A stretch of 7,546 nucleotides of DNA. Source: CG1-02-35-72 sp964564475 (GTDB lineage Bacteria > Bacteroidota > Bacteroidia > Flavobacteriales > Flavobacteriaceae). The DNA lies in assembly GCA_964564475.1 (NCBI GenBank), contig CAZMBM010000107.1, forward strand, positions 1 to 7,546, written 5' to 3'. This document shows, piece after piece, positions 1 to 6,096 of this stretch (its first letter is position 1; the number at the start of each line of letters is the position of its first letter). A program made the translations under genes and the position numbers. Below the pieces are notes generated by a model that saw only the letters and a program-made list of their open reading frames with translations, was not told the origin of the DNA and did no database searches.

Positions 1-6
1 AAAATC

Positions 7-36
7 TTGCCAATAAAATAAAAGCCTATATATTTG
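7..36 (+). promoter_or_regulatory. Putative Bacteroidota-type promoter of the his operon
   Basis: TATATTTG at 29-36 fits the Bacteroidota -7 consensus TAnnTTTG exactly. A TTG at 7-9 lies 19 bases upstream of it, in the range expected for the -33 element used by the primary sigma factor of this phylum. Transcription would then start at roughly 40-45, just ahead of the leader ORF at 56. The position upstream of the leader and attenuator supports the call. The start site itself is inferred from the consensus. Confidence 0.7.
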
Positions 37-55
37 CCCCATAAAACAGAAACAA

Positions 56-118
56 ATGTTTAAAAATTTAATTCATCGCCATCATGTACCAACAAACGAT
101 AAAAATCGGGTGTCATGA
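56..118 (+). CDS. hisL: his operon leader peptide (20 aa, HRHH)
   Basis: This is a 20-codon ORF from ATG at 56 to TGA at 116-118. It starts MFKNLI, continues with His-Arg-His-His (codons CAT CGC CAT CAT, 74-85) and ends NRVS. Three histidines in four codons is far above chance for so short a peptide, and it lies between a promoter-like site and an intrinsic terminator ahead of hisG. The inferred role is as a sensor: when charged His-tRNA is scarce the ribosome stalls at these codons and lets the operon be transcribed. The peptide itself probably has no function. There is no Shine-Dalgarno site, as is usual in Bacteroidota. The run is shorter than the seven consecutive His codons of the enterobacterial his leader. 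The symbol is given by analogy, not homology. Confidence 0.8.
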   Translation: MFKNLIHRHHVPTNDKNRVS

Positions 119-120
119 TG
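80..120 (+). promoter_or_regulatory. Attenuator 1:2 hairpin over the His codons
   Basis: CATCATG at 80-86 is perfectly complementary to CATGATG at 114-120. The helix continues inward as a U87-G112 wobble with U113 bulged, then 88-90 (ACC) with 109-111 (GGT). The 5' arm contains the second and third His codons and the 3' arm contains the leader stop codon. A ribosome stalled on the His codons would melt this hairpin and free the 3' arm region. I drew the pairing by hand and computed no energy. It matches the expected position of the first (pause) hairpin in a leader-peptide attenuator. Confidence 0.6.
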
Positions 121-164
121 CTGTATTGATTTAAATTAAAAAATAAATATAAAGCGCGCCTGAT
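105..164 (+). promoter_or_regulatory. Candidate antiterminator pairing (105-113 with 156-164)
   Basis: Bases 105-113 (ATCGGGTGT) can pair with 156-164 (GCGCCTGAT) in nine contiguous pairs, six Watson-Crick and three G-U. This pairing uses most of the 5' arm and loop of the terminator hairpin and part of the 3' arm of the 80-120 hairpin, so the three structures are mutually exclusive in the order 1:2, 2:3, 3:4. That is the logic of a ribosome-controlled attenuator. The three wobble pairs make this the weakest of the three helices, and its use in the cell is inferred. Confidence 0.5.
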
Positions 165-181
165 AGGCGCGCTTTTTTTTT
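151..181 (+). terminator. Intrinsic terminator of the his attenuator
   Basis: AAAGCGCGCC (151-160) and GGCGCGCTTT (166-175) form a perfect 10-bp stem around the loop TGATA. The run of nine T at 173-181 overlaps the base of the stem. The GC-rich core stands out sharply in an otherwise very AT-rich leader. The terminator lies between the leader ORF and hisG, so it would end transcription before any his enzyme is made unless antitermination occurs. The T tract ends 11 bases before the hisG ATG. Confidence 0.9.
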
Positions 182-192
182 GTAAAAAAATT

Positions 193-1053
193 ATGAAAAC
201 AAATTTAAAAATTGCTATTCAGAAGTCGGGTCGGCTTAAAGACGATTCGCTAAAACTGTTAAAAGAATGTGGTATCGCCATAGACAATGGCCGCGACCAA
301 CTTAAAGCCAAGGCTGTTAATTTTCCGGTTGAGGTGTTTTATTTACGCAACTCAGATATCCCGCAATACCTTGAAGACGGTGTGGTTGACTGTGCTATTA
401 TTGGTGAAAACACACTGGTAGAGAGCGATAGTCAGGCCGTTATTATCGAAAAATTGGGCTTTTCAAAATGCCGCTTGAGTATAGCGGTACCTAAAACGTC
501 AAATGTGAGTTCCTTAGCCGCATTAGATGGTAAACGCATTGCCACATCGTACAACAATACACTTGATAAATTTATGACAAAATCGGGTATTAAAGCCACG
601 GCACATCATATTTCGGGTTCGGTAGAAATTGCACCCAATATCGGTTTGGCCGATGCCATTTGCGATTTGGTAAGCAGTGGCAGCACTTTGTTTAAAAACA
701 ATTTAAAAGAGGTGGAGGTTTTATTAAAATCTGAAGCTGTCTTGGTGGCGTCACCTCAAATTTCTAAAGAAAGTTCAGACATCATAAACCGTTTGCAGTT
801 TAGAGTGCAGTCGGTTTTAAAAGCCCGTAATTCGCGTTATGTGTTGATGAATGTGCCTAATAATAAAATAGAGGCGGTTGTAAAATTACTGCCCGGTATG
901 CGCAGTCCAACGGTTTTGCCTTTGGCAGATAAAGGGTGGAGTTCCATTCATACCGTGATTGATAAGGGCTCTTTTTGGGAAGTGATAGACGCCTTAAAAC
1001 AAGAAGGCGCCGAAGGTATTTTGGTGGTTCCCATAGAAAAAATGGTTTTATAA
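193..1053 (+). CDS. hisG: ATP phosphoribosyltransferase, long form (HisG)
   Basis: HisG catalyses the first committed step of histidine synthesis: ATP plus PRPP gives phosphoribosyl-ATP. At 286 residues it is the long form, which works without the HisZ partner. The PRPP-binding loop is clear at about 151-166 (GLADAICDLVSSGSTL), preceded by GSVEIAP at 142-148. The catalytic part covers about residues 1-210. Residues about 211-286, ending in GILVVPIEKM, match the C-terminal ACT-like regulatory domain through which histidine inhibits long-form enzymes. The start is supported by the E. coli-like N-terminus (LKIAIQKSGRL) and by its place just after the attenuator. There is no Shine-Dalgarno site: the ATG is preceded by the terminator T tract and an A-rich run. 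It is the first enzyme gene of the operon, with hisD 10 bases downstream. Confidence 0.97.
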   Translation: MKTNLKIAIQKSGRLKDDSLKLLKECGIAIDNGRDQLKAKAVNFPVEVFYLRNSDIPQYLEDGVVDCAIIGENTLVESDSQAVIIEKLGFSKCRLSIAVPKTSNVSSLAALDGKRIATSYNNTLDKFMTKSGIKATAHHISGSVEIAPNIGLADAICDLVSSGSTLFKNNLKEVEVLLKSEAVLVASPQISKESSDIINRLQFRVQSVLKARNSRYVLMNVPNNKIEAVVKLLPGMRSPTVLPLADKGWSSIHTVIDKGSFWEVIDALKQEGAEGILVVPIEKMVL

Positions 1054-1063
1054 AATTTACAAA

Positions 1064-2359
1064 ATGAAAATTTACAAAAAACCCGATAATAAAACACTTA
1101 CAATTCTTTTACAAAGGCCAGAAAGTCAGCAATCTAAAGAAAAAGAATTGCAAGTGGCCGCTATTTTAAAAACGGTTAAAGAAATAGGTGACAGTGCTTT
1201 GTACAACTATGCCAAAGACTTTGATAAAGTACGCTTAAAGTCATTAAGGGTTGCTAAATCTGAAATTGAAGAGGCTGTCAAACAGGTTTCTGTAGAATTA
1301 AAACGCGCCATAGATGTGGCCTGTAAAAATATTTATAAATTCCACAAAGCGCAGGTTTTAGATTCGATTAGAATAGAAACCACACCGGGGGTGTTTTGCT
1401 GGCGCAGACAGGTAGCCATAGATAAAGTGGGCTTGTATATTCCGGGCGGCTCGGCCCCCTTGTTTTCAACGGTATTGATGTTGGGTATTCCGGCACAGAT
1501 AGCCGGTTGCAAAGAAATTATTTTATGTACGCCGCCAAACAGTGAAGGCATTATAGCCCCCGAAATTTTATACACCGCACAATTGTTAGGTATTGATACT
1601 ATTTTTAAAGTCGGCGGCGCACAGGCCATTGCCGCTATGGCCTTTGGGACTGAGACAGTCCCACAAGTTTATAAGATTTTTGGCCCCGGCAACAGCTACG
1701 TCACACTGGCCAAAACTTTGGTGCAAAAAGAAGGTGTGGCTATTGATATGCCTGCCGGCCCTTCGGAATTGATGGTGGTGTGCGATGCGACAGCGAATCC
1801 GGCTTTTGTGGCCGCTGATTTACTCTCGCAGGCCGAACACGGATCCGATAGTCAGGTTATTTTGCTGTGTACCGACGTGCTTATGGCCGAAAGCGTCAAA
1901 AAAGAAGTGACGCTACAATTAAAAGGTTTACCTAGAAAAGCTATTGCGGCACAGGCTTTAGATAACTCTAAAATTATCGTTGTCTCTACCAAAAAGCAAG
2001 CCTTGGAAATCATTAATGCCTACGCGCCCGAACATCTTATCTTGTGCGGCAAAGACGAAGCTTATTATGCATCAGGCACTCGCAATGCCGGATCGGTATT
2101 TTTAGGGGAATACACACCCGAAAGTGCGGGCGATTACGCTTCGGGTACCAACCATACCTTACCCACAAATGCTTATGCCCGTGTAAGTGGCGGGGTATCT
2201 TTAGAAGCCTTTACCAAGCAGATTACATTTCAAAAAATATCTAAAAACGGTCTTAAAAACATCGGTAAAACCGTAGAAATTATGGCCGAAGCCGAAGGCT
2301 TACAAGCGCATAAAAATGCGGTGAGTATCCGATTAAAATCAATAGAAAATGACATTTAA
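1064..2359 (+). CDS. hisD: Histidinol dehydrogenase (HisD)
   Basis: HisD is the zinc- and NAD-dependent enzyme for the last two steps, oxidising L-histidinol through histidinal to L-histidine in the cytoplasm. The 431 residues match the family length. Compared with the E. coli enzyme, the zinc ligands are Gln256 and His259 (SQAEHGSDSQ), Asp357 (ESAGDYASGTNHTLPT) and His416 (EGLQAHKNAV). The catalytic pair is Glu323-His324 (APEHL). Other family hallmarks are GLYIPGG (123-129), GGAQAIAAMA (184-193) and FGPGN (206-210). All key residues are present, so the enzyme should be active. The end overlaps the hisC start by 11 bases, suggesting translational coupling. A near-perfect 15-bp tandem duplication spans the start codon, and a strong inverted repeat lies within the gene at 1645-1663. 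Confidence 0.98.
   Translation: MKIYKKPDNKTLTILLQRPESQQSKEKELQVAAILKTVKEIGDSALYNYAKDFDKVRLKSLRVAKSEIEEAVKQVSVELKRAIDVACKNIYKFHKAQVLDSIRIETTPGVFCWRRQVAIDKVGLYIPGGSAPLFSTVLMLGIPAQIAGCKEIILCTPPNSEGIIAPEILYTAQLLGIDTIFKVGGAQAIAAMAFGTETVPQVYKIFGPGNSYVTLAKTLVQKEGVAIDMPAGPSELMVVCDATANPAFVAADLLSQAEHGSDSQVILLCTDVLMAESVKKEVTLQLKGLPRKAIAAQALDNSKIIVVSTKKQALEIINAYAPEHLILCGKDEAYYASGTRNAGSVFLGEYTPESAGDYASGTNHTLPTNAYARVSGGVSLEAFTKQITFQKISKNGLKNIGKTVEIMAEAEGLQAHKNAVSIRLKSIENDI
1645..1663. repeat. Perfect 8-bp inverted repeat inside hisD
   Basis: TGGGACTG (1645-1652) and CAGTCCCA (1656-1663) form a perfect 8-bp stem with an AGA loop. It encodes Gly-Thr-Glu-Thr-Val-Pro of HisD, a segment that resembles homologues from memory. 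No T tract follows, so it is not a terminator. It could be chance, or could affect message folding. Confidence 0.5.
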
Positions 2360-3389
2360 TTTAAACAACATTATAAGACCCAATATAAAATCTTTAACGG
2401 CGTATTCTTCGGCACGCGATGAATTTAAAGGGCAGGCTGAGGTGTTTTTAGATGCTAACGAAAATCCGTTTCCTTCCGGTTACAACCGCTATCCGGATAA
2501 AGAAGTATTAGCTTTGCACTTTAAAATAGCAGCCCTAAAAGGTATTGCGCCAGAACAACTGCTCTTAGCCAATGGCAGCGACGAGAGTATCGATTTGATT
2601 ATAAGGGCTTTTTGCGAGCCGTATCAAAACAGTGTTTTGTGTTTTGCACCTACTTATAGTATGTATAAAATTTGGGCCGACGTCAATGCAGTGGCGGTAA
2701 AAGAAGTGCCTCTTTTAGTAGATTTTAAATGGACGGCACAATGGGCTTTAGAAAATATAGAACCTACTACACGTCTTATTTTTATTTGCTCACCCAATAA
2801 TCCTACAGGAACAGTTTCTGCACTTGCTGAAATTGAAAAATTATGTCAAGAGTTTGTCGGACTTGTAATTGTAGATGAGGCTTATAGCGACTTTAGTGAG
2901 CAGGCATCGGCTTTAAGCCTTTTAAAAAATTATCCAAATCTCATCGTTATTCAGACTTTATCAAAAGCTTGGGGTTTGGCCGGTGTGCGGATAGGTTTAA
3001 CGATGGCTTCATCTGAAATTATAGGCGTGCTGAATAAAATTAAGCCGCCTTATAATATCAGTAGCGCTAATGCGAAGGCAGCCCTTAAACGCCTCGACGA
3101 TAAGGCCGATTTTGATAGTAAAATCGCTGCTATTTTAAAACAAAAAGACTGGCTTACAGCACAATTGGGAAGCTTAAAAACAGTTGGTAAAATATACCCT
3201 TCTGATGCCAATTTTTTACTGGTGCGTTTTGCAGACAGCACGGCTGTTTACAATTATTTAAAGGCGAACAGTATTGTGGTGAGAGACCGCTCTAAAGAAG
3301 AAGGATGTATGAATTGTTTGCGTATCAGCATAGGCACTTCTCAAGAAAATACAAAATTAATGAATGCTTTAAAACAATTTGAATTATGA
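2349..3389 (+). CDS. hisC: Histidinol-phosphate aminotransferase (HisC)
   Basis: HisC is a PLP-dependent fold-type I aminotransferase. It moves an amino group from glutamate to imidazole-acetol phosphate, giving histidinol phosphate (step 7). The 346 residues fit the HisC family. Visible motifs are DANENPF (35-41), ANGSDE (74-79), the cofactor-contacting NNPTG (150-154), DEAY (Asp176, Tyr179), the Schiff-base lysine Lys206 in TLSKAWGLAGVRIG, and the substrate carboxylate-binding Arg325 in LRISIGT. The N-terminus (MTFNLNNIIRPN) resembles flavobacterial HisC from memory. The start lies within the end of hisD (11-base overlap) and the stop overlaps the hisB start in an ATGA. HisC-like aminotransferases can act on aromatic substrates, but the operon setting fixes the main role here. 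Confidence 0.97.
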   Translation: MTFNLNNIIRPNIKSLTAYSSARDEFKGQAEVFLDANENPFPSGYNRYPDKEVLALHFKIAALKGIAPEQLLLANGSDESIDLIIRAFCEPYQNSVLCFAPTYSMYKIWADVNAVAVKEVPLLVDFKWTAQWALENIEPTTRLIFICSPNNPTGTVSALAEIEKLCQEFVGLVIVDEAYSDFSEQASALSLLKNYPNLIVIQTLSKAWGLAGVRIGLTMASSEIIGVLNKIKPPYNISSANAKAALKRLDDKADFDSKIAAILKQKDWLTAQLGSLKTVGKIYPSDANFLLVRFADSTAVYNYLKANSIVVRDRSKEEGCMNCLRISIGTSQENTKLMNALKQFEL

Positions 3390-4519
3390 AAAAAGTATTG
3401 TTTATAGACCGCGACGGAACCCTAATTTTAGAACCTGCCGATGAGCAGGTTGACAGTTTTGATAAATTAACATTTTACCCCGAAGTGTTTTACTACCTCA
3501 AAAAAATTGTGTCTGAATTCGATTTCGAATTGGTAATGGTTACCAATCAGGATGGTTTGGGTACCGAAGCCTATCCTGAAAATGATTTTTGGCCAACCCA
3601 AAATTTTATACTCAAAGCCTTTAAAAACGAAGGCATTGTCTTTGACAATATTTTTATAGATAAAACTTTTGCCGAAGAAAATGCACCCACACGCAAACCC
3701 AATACCGGTTTACTGACAAAATACGTCACCGGAAATTACGATTTACAAAACAGTTTTGTTATTGGCGACAGGCTGACCGATATGCAATTGGCAAAAAATT
3801 TGAAATCAAAAGGCTTATTGTTAAATTATAAGGGTGGTTTAGCAGACGATTTGACTGCATCCGATAAGGGAAAATTAAAAGAAACCATCGCCTTAGAAAC
3901 CCGAGATTGGCAAGCTGTTTACAATTTTTTAAAAACCAAAACACGCACCACAACAGTTTCGAGAACAACCAATGAAACTGCCATTACTATTTATTTAAAT
4001 GCCGATGGTTCAGGTCAAAATAAAATTAAAACGGGACTCGGCTTTTTTGATCATATGCTCGCACAAATTGCCAAGCACGCCCAAGTAGATTTAAACATCA
4101 GTGTAAAAGGCGATTTATATGTTGACGAACATCACACTATTGAAGATACCGCCTTGGTTTTAGGGCAGGCTTTTTATGAGGTTTTACAAGACAAAACAGG
4201 TATGAATCGCTATGGCTTTATGTTGCCTATGGACGATTGTTTGGCGCAAGTAGCCCTAGATTTTGGGGGTCGGAATTGGTTGGTTTGGGAGGTCGATTTT
4301 AAACGCGAAAAAGTGGGCGACATGCCTACCGAAATGTTTATGCACTTTTTTAAATCGTTTTCTGATGCCTCTAAATGCAATTTAAATATTAAAGCTAGCG
4401 GTACAAATGAACATCATAAAATTGAAGGTATTTTTAAAGCCTTTGCAAAAGCCCTTAAAATGGCCATAACGCGCGATATAAACAGTACTGTTTTACCCAC
4501 AACTAAAGGATTGTTATGA
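3386..4519 (+). CDS. hisB: Bifunctional histidinol-phosphatase / IGP dehydratase (HisB)
   Basis: HisB is a fusion protein for two non-consecutive steps: dehydration of imidazole-glycerol phosphate (step 6) and dephosphorylation of histidinol phosphate (step 8). The N-terminal HAD phosphatase covers about residues 1-165, with the nucleophile and acid in DRDGT (Asp8, Asp10), MVTNQD (Thr53), RKP (Lys104) and GDRLTD (Asp128, Asp132). After a linker at about 166-190, the dehydratase domain shows FFDHML (His223), DEHHTIEDT (247-255) and NEHHKIEG (341-348), which supply the metal ligands. It ends in PTTKGLL, close to the E. coli C-terminus. At 377 residues it is slightly longer than the E. coli protein. 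The loop at 92-102 has none of the four zinc ligands of the E. coli phosphatase domain, although the alignment there is ungapped. It overlaps hisC and hisH by 4 bases each (ATGA). Confidence 0.97.
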   Translation: MKKVLFIDRDGTLILEPADEQVDSFDKLTFYPEVFYYLKKIVSEFDFELVMVTNQDGLGTEAYPENDFWPTQNFILKAFKNEGIVFDNIFIDKTFAEENAPTRKPNTGLLTKYVTGNYDLQNSFVIGDRLTDMQLAKNLKSKGLLLNYKGGLADDLTASDKGKLKETIALETRDWQAVYNFLKTKTRTTTVSRTTNETAITIYLNADGSGQNKIKTGLGFFDHMLAQIAKHAQVDLNISVKGDLYVDEHHTIEDTALVLGQAFYEVLQDKTGMNRYGFMLPMDDCLAQVALDFGGRNWLVWEVDFKREKVGDMPTEMFMHFFKSFSDASKCNLNIKASGTNEHHKIEGIFKAFAKALKMAITRDINSTVLPTTKGLL

Positions 4520-5103
4520 AAAATAATGTGGTCATAATAGATTACGGCGCCGGCAATGTACAGTCGGTTAAAAATGCCTTGTTGCGACTTGGTTGTCGGG
4601 TTAATGTGACAAATTCGGTTAAAAAAATTCGTCATGCTGATAAGGTAATTTTTCCGGGAGTAGGTCATGCCAAGAGTGCTATGACGCATTTAAAATCGAC
4701 CGGCTTAGACGGTTTGATTCCCAAATTAACACAACCTGTTTTAGGTATTTGCTTGGGGATGCAGTTGTTATGTGATTTTCATACAGAAGGATCTGTAAAT
4801 GGATTGAGCATTTTTGATGTGGATGTAAAAAAGTTTGATACCGATTTAAAGGTGCCTCAAATAGGTTGGAATCAGATTGAAAATTTAAAATCAGATTTGT
4901 TTAAAGATATTAACGAAAAAGCATTTATGTATTTGGTTCACAGTTACTATGTGCCCTTAAATGACGCTTGTATTGCTGTAACAGATTATGGTATAAAATA
5001 TGCCTCGGCTTTGCGAAAAGATAATTTTTATGGGGTACAATTCCATCCCGAAAAGAGTGGGGCAGTTGGCGTACAGATATTAAAAAACTTTTTGAAATTA
5101 TGA
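4516..5103 (+). CDS. hisH: Imidazole glycerol phosphate synthase, glutaminase subunit (HisH)
   Basis: HisH is a class I (triad) glutamine amidotransferase. It hydrolyses glutamine and passes ammonia to HisF in the heterodimeric IGP synthase (step 5). At 195 residues it has the usual length. The nucleophile is Cys79 in GICLGMQ, and the other triad members are His177 and Glu179 in QFHPEKS. The oxyanion-strand motif PGVG is at 47-50, and the N-terminus VVIIDYGAGNVQSV is typical. The start codon overlaps the hisB stop in an ATGA, so translation is probably coupled. An AAAGGA at 4505-4510 could pass for a Shine-Dalgarno site, but it encodes part of the conserved HisB C-terminus and such sites are rarely used in Bacteroidota. 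This is the last gene of the compact half of the operon. Its partner hisF lies about 1 kb downstream, beyond hisA. Confidence 0.97.
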   Translation: MKNNVVIIDYGAGNVQSVKNALLRLGCRVNVTNSVKKIRHADKVIFPGVGHAKSAMTHLKSTGLDGLIPKLTQPVLGICLGMQLLCDFHTEGSVNGLSIFDVDVKKFDTDLKVPQIGWNQIENLKSDLFKDINEKAFMYLVHSYYVPLNDACIAVTDYGIKYASALRKDNFYGVQFHPEKSGAVGVQILKNFLKL

Positions 5104-5114
5104 AAACAAGGTAT

Positions 5115-5210
5115 GTCAGTTCGCGTATCCCGATGCCAATCGGGATATCGAGAACAGTTTTAAGGTATTCTCGATACGTCCTGAAACAAGTTCAGGACAC
5201 TCGAATTGAC
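5115..5210. repeat. REP-like multi-hairpin intergenic element
   Basis: An outer stem pairs GTCAGTTCG (5115-5123) with CGAATTGAC (5202-5210), nine pairs including one G-U. It encloses three hairpins: TATCCCGAT/ATCGGGATA (5126-5134 with 5139-5147, loop GCCA), TCGAGAA/TTCTCGA (5148-5154 with 5168-5174) and GTCCTGAA/TTCAGGAC (5178-5185 with 5191-5198). Drawn together they form a four-way junction. From memory, flavobacterial genomes carry dispersed intergenic palindromes with GTCAGTTCGAGTG ends and TATCGAGAAC...GTTCTCGATA cores, and this looks like a diverged copy. No T tract follows any hairpin, so it is not an obvious terminator. It occupies much of the 258-base gap between hisH and hisA, and might stabilise or process the message there. 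Confidence 0.7.
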
Positions 5211-5272
5211 GAAAAAGGTTATTTGTTGCCGTATTTAAAATGCAAAATTAAGAAGGTAGAACTATAAAGAAA

Positions 5273-5310
5273 GAGATTGCTTCTTCCGAATACTCGGAAT
5301 CGCAAAGACG
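5273..5310 (-). repeat. Degenerate dispersed repeat, reverse copy, before hisA
   Basis: Read on the - strand this begins CGTCTTTGCGA and ends GAAGCAATCTC, close to a dispersed bacterial intergenic repeat I know as CGTCATTGCGAGGA followed by GAAGCAATCTC. The middle holds a small palindrome, TTCCGA (5284-5289) and TCGGAA (5294-5299) around ATAC. A second degenerate copy in the opposite orientation lies between hisF and hisIE. The family assignment is from memory. Bases 5211-5272, before this copy, show no gene, promoter or terminator that I can support. Confidence 0.6.
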
Positions 5311-5321
5311 GAAATAAACAA

Positions 5322-5346
5322 TAACAAATAACCATTAACAAATAAC
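5322..5346 (+). repeat. A-rich 11-bp direct repeat before hisA
   Basis: TAACAAATAAC occurs at 5322-5332 and again at 5336-5346, a 14-base period, just upstream of the hisA ATG at 5362. The stretch is low in complexity and G-poor. It may simply be the unstructured A-rich leader that Bacteroidota favour for translation starts. Confidence 0.5.
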
Positions 5347-5361
5347 ATTAAACTATAAAAA

Positions 5362-6096
5362 ATGAGACTCATCCCCGCCATAGATATCATCAACGGCAAA
5401 TGTGTACGCCTGAGTAAAGGCGATTACAGCACACAAAAGGTTTACAACGAAAATCCGTTAGAAGTGGCCAAAATGTTTACAGCACACGGTGTAAAATATT
5501 TGCACTTGGTTGATTTAGATGGGGCTAAAGCCAGTCATATTGTCAATTATAAAGTCTTAGAACAGATTGCTTCTAAAACCAATTTAAAAATAGATTTTGG
5601 CGGCGGCCTTAAATCAGAGGGTGATTTACGTATTGCTTTTGAGTCGGGCGCTAGTCAAATAACAGGAGGGAGCATAGCCGTTAAAAATCCAGAGATATTT
5701 AAAAAGTGGCTAGCAAAATATGGTCCTCAAAAAATCATTTTGGGCGCTGATGCTAAAAACGAGAAAGTAGCTGTAGGGGGGTGGTTAGAAGATTCTGACG
5801 AAGATTTAATACCCTTTATTAAAAATTATGTCAATGAGGGTATTAAGTATGTTATATGTACAGATATTGCCAAAGACGGTATGTTGCAAGGCCCTAGTTT
5901 TGACTTGTACAAAAAGATTTTAAGTCAAGATTCAGATATTAAGCTCATCGCTTCTGGAGGTGTATCCTGTTTTGAGGATTTGCCAAAATTAGCAGGCTTG
6001 GGCTGCGAAGGCACCATCATCGGTAAAGCGATTTATGAAAAAAAAATAAGTATGAAACAAATTGAGGGTTACATTGTATCAGGTATCAAGTATTAA
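5362..6096 (+). CDS. hisA: ProFAR isomerase (HisA)
   Basis: HisA is the (beta/alpha)8-barrel isomerase for step 4, the Amadori rearrangement of ProFAR to PRFAR. The two catalytic aspartates are Asp8 (PAIDIINGKCVRL) and Asp130 (LGADAKN). Phosphate-binding segments of the two half-barrels are visible at FGGGL (79-83) and ASGGV (197-201), with IIGKAIY at 219-225. CTDIAKDGMLQGP (166-178) is the family's signature in the second half. At 244 residues the length is normal. The last seven residues (VSGIKY and its lead-in) and the stop codon are encoded by a heptamer tandem repeat. The gene is 258 bases from hisH with no Shine-Dalgarno site. It is homologous to HisF, two genes of one ancient duplicated barrel family lying side by side. 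Confidence 0.97.
   Translation: MRLIPAIDIINGKCVRLSKGDYSTQKVYNENPLEVAKMFTAHGVKYLHLVDLDGAKASHIVNYKVLEQIASKTNLKIDFGGGLKSEGDLRIAFESGASQITGGSIAVKNPEIFKKWLAKYGPQKIILGADAKNEKVAVGGWLEDSDEDLIPFIKNYVNEGIKYVICTDIAKDGMLQGPSFDLYKKILSQDSDIKLIASGGVSCFEDLPKLAGLGCEGTIIGKAIYEKKISMKQIEGYIVSGIKY

Noticed and set aside
84..134. Alternative leader ORF from the ATG at 84, 16 codons
   Set aside because: It contains only one His codon, starts within the His run of the better candidate, and does not place regulatory codons over the first hairpin.
1333..1629. 98-codon open frame on the - strand inside hisD
   Set aside because: It lies wholly within a well-supported HisD reading frame, has no family motif, and is best explained as a shadow of the coding strand.
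2044..2244. 66-codon open frame on the + strand inside hisD
   Set aside because: It is out of frame within conserved HisD sequence and is low in recognisable motifs.
4414..4689. 91-codon - strand open frame across the hisB-hisH overlap
   Set aside because: It is antisense to two conserved gene ends and has no recognisable features.
5113..5163. Small ORF from ATG at 5113 in the hisH-hisA gap
   Set aside because: Its 16 codons lie almost entirely in the palindromic element, so the sequence is explained by base pairing rather than coding.
5178..5198. Terminator after hisH using the GTCCTGAA/TTCAGGAC hairpin
   Set aside because: No T tract follows it or the other hairpins of the element, so intrinsic termination is not supported.
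5218..5225. Possible internal promoter TTTG at 5222-5225 before hisA
   Set aside because: The required TA four bases before TTTG is absent (GT instead). The TTTG before hisIE at 6966-6969 fails for the same reason.
5273..5310. CRISPR-like array from the repeats in the gaps
   Set aside because: The copies are single, far apart, inverted and degenerate, with no regular spacers and no cas genes.
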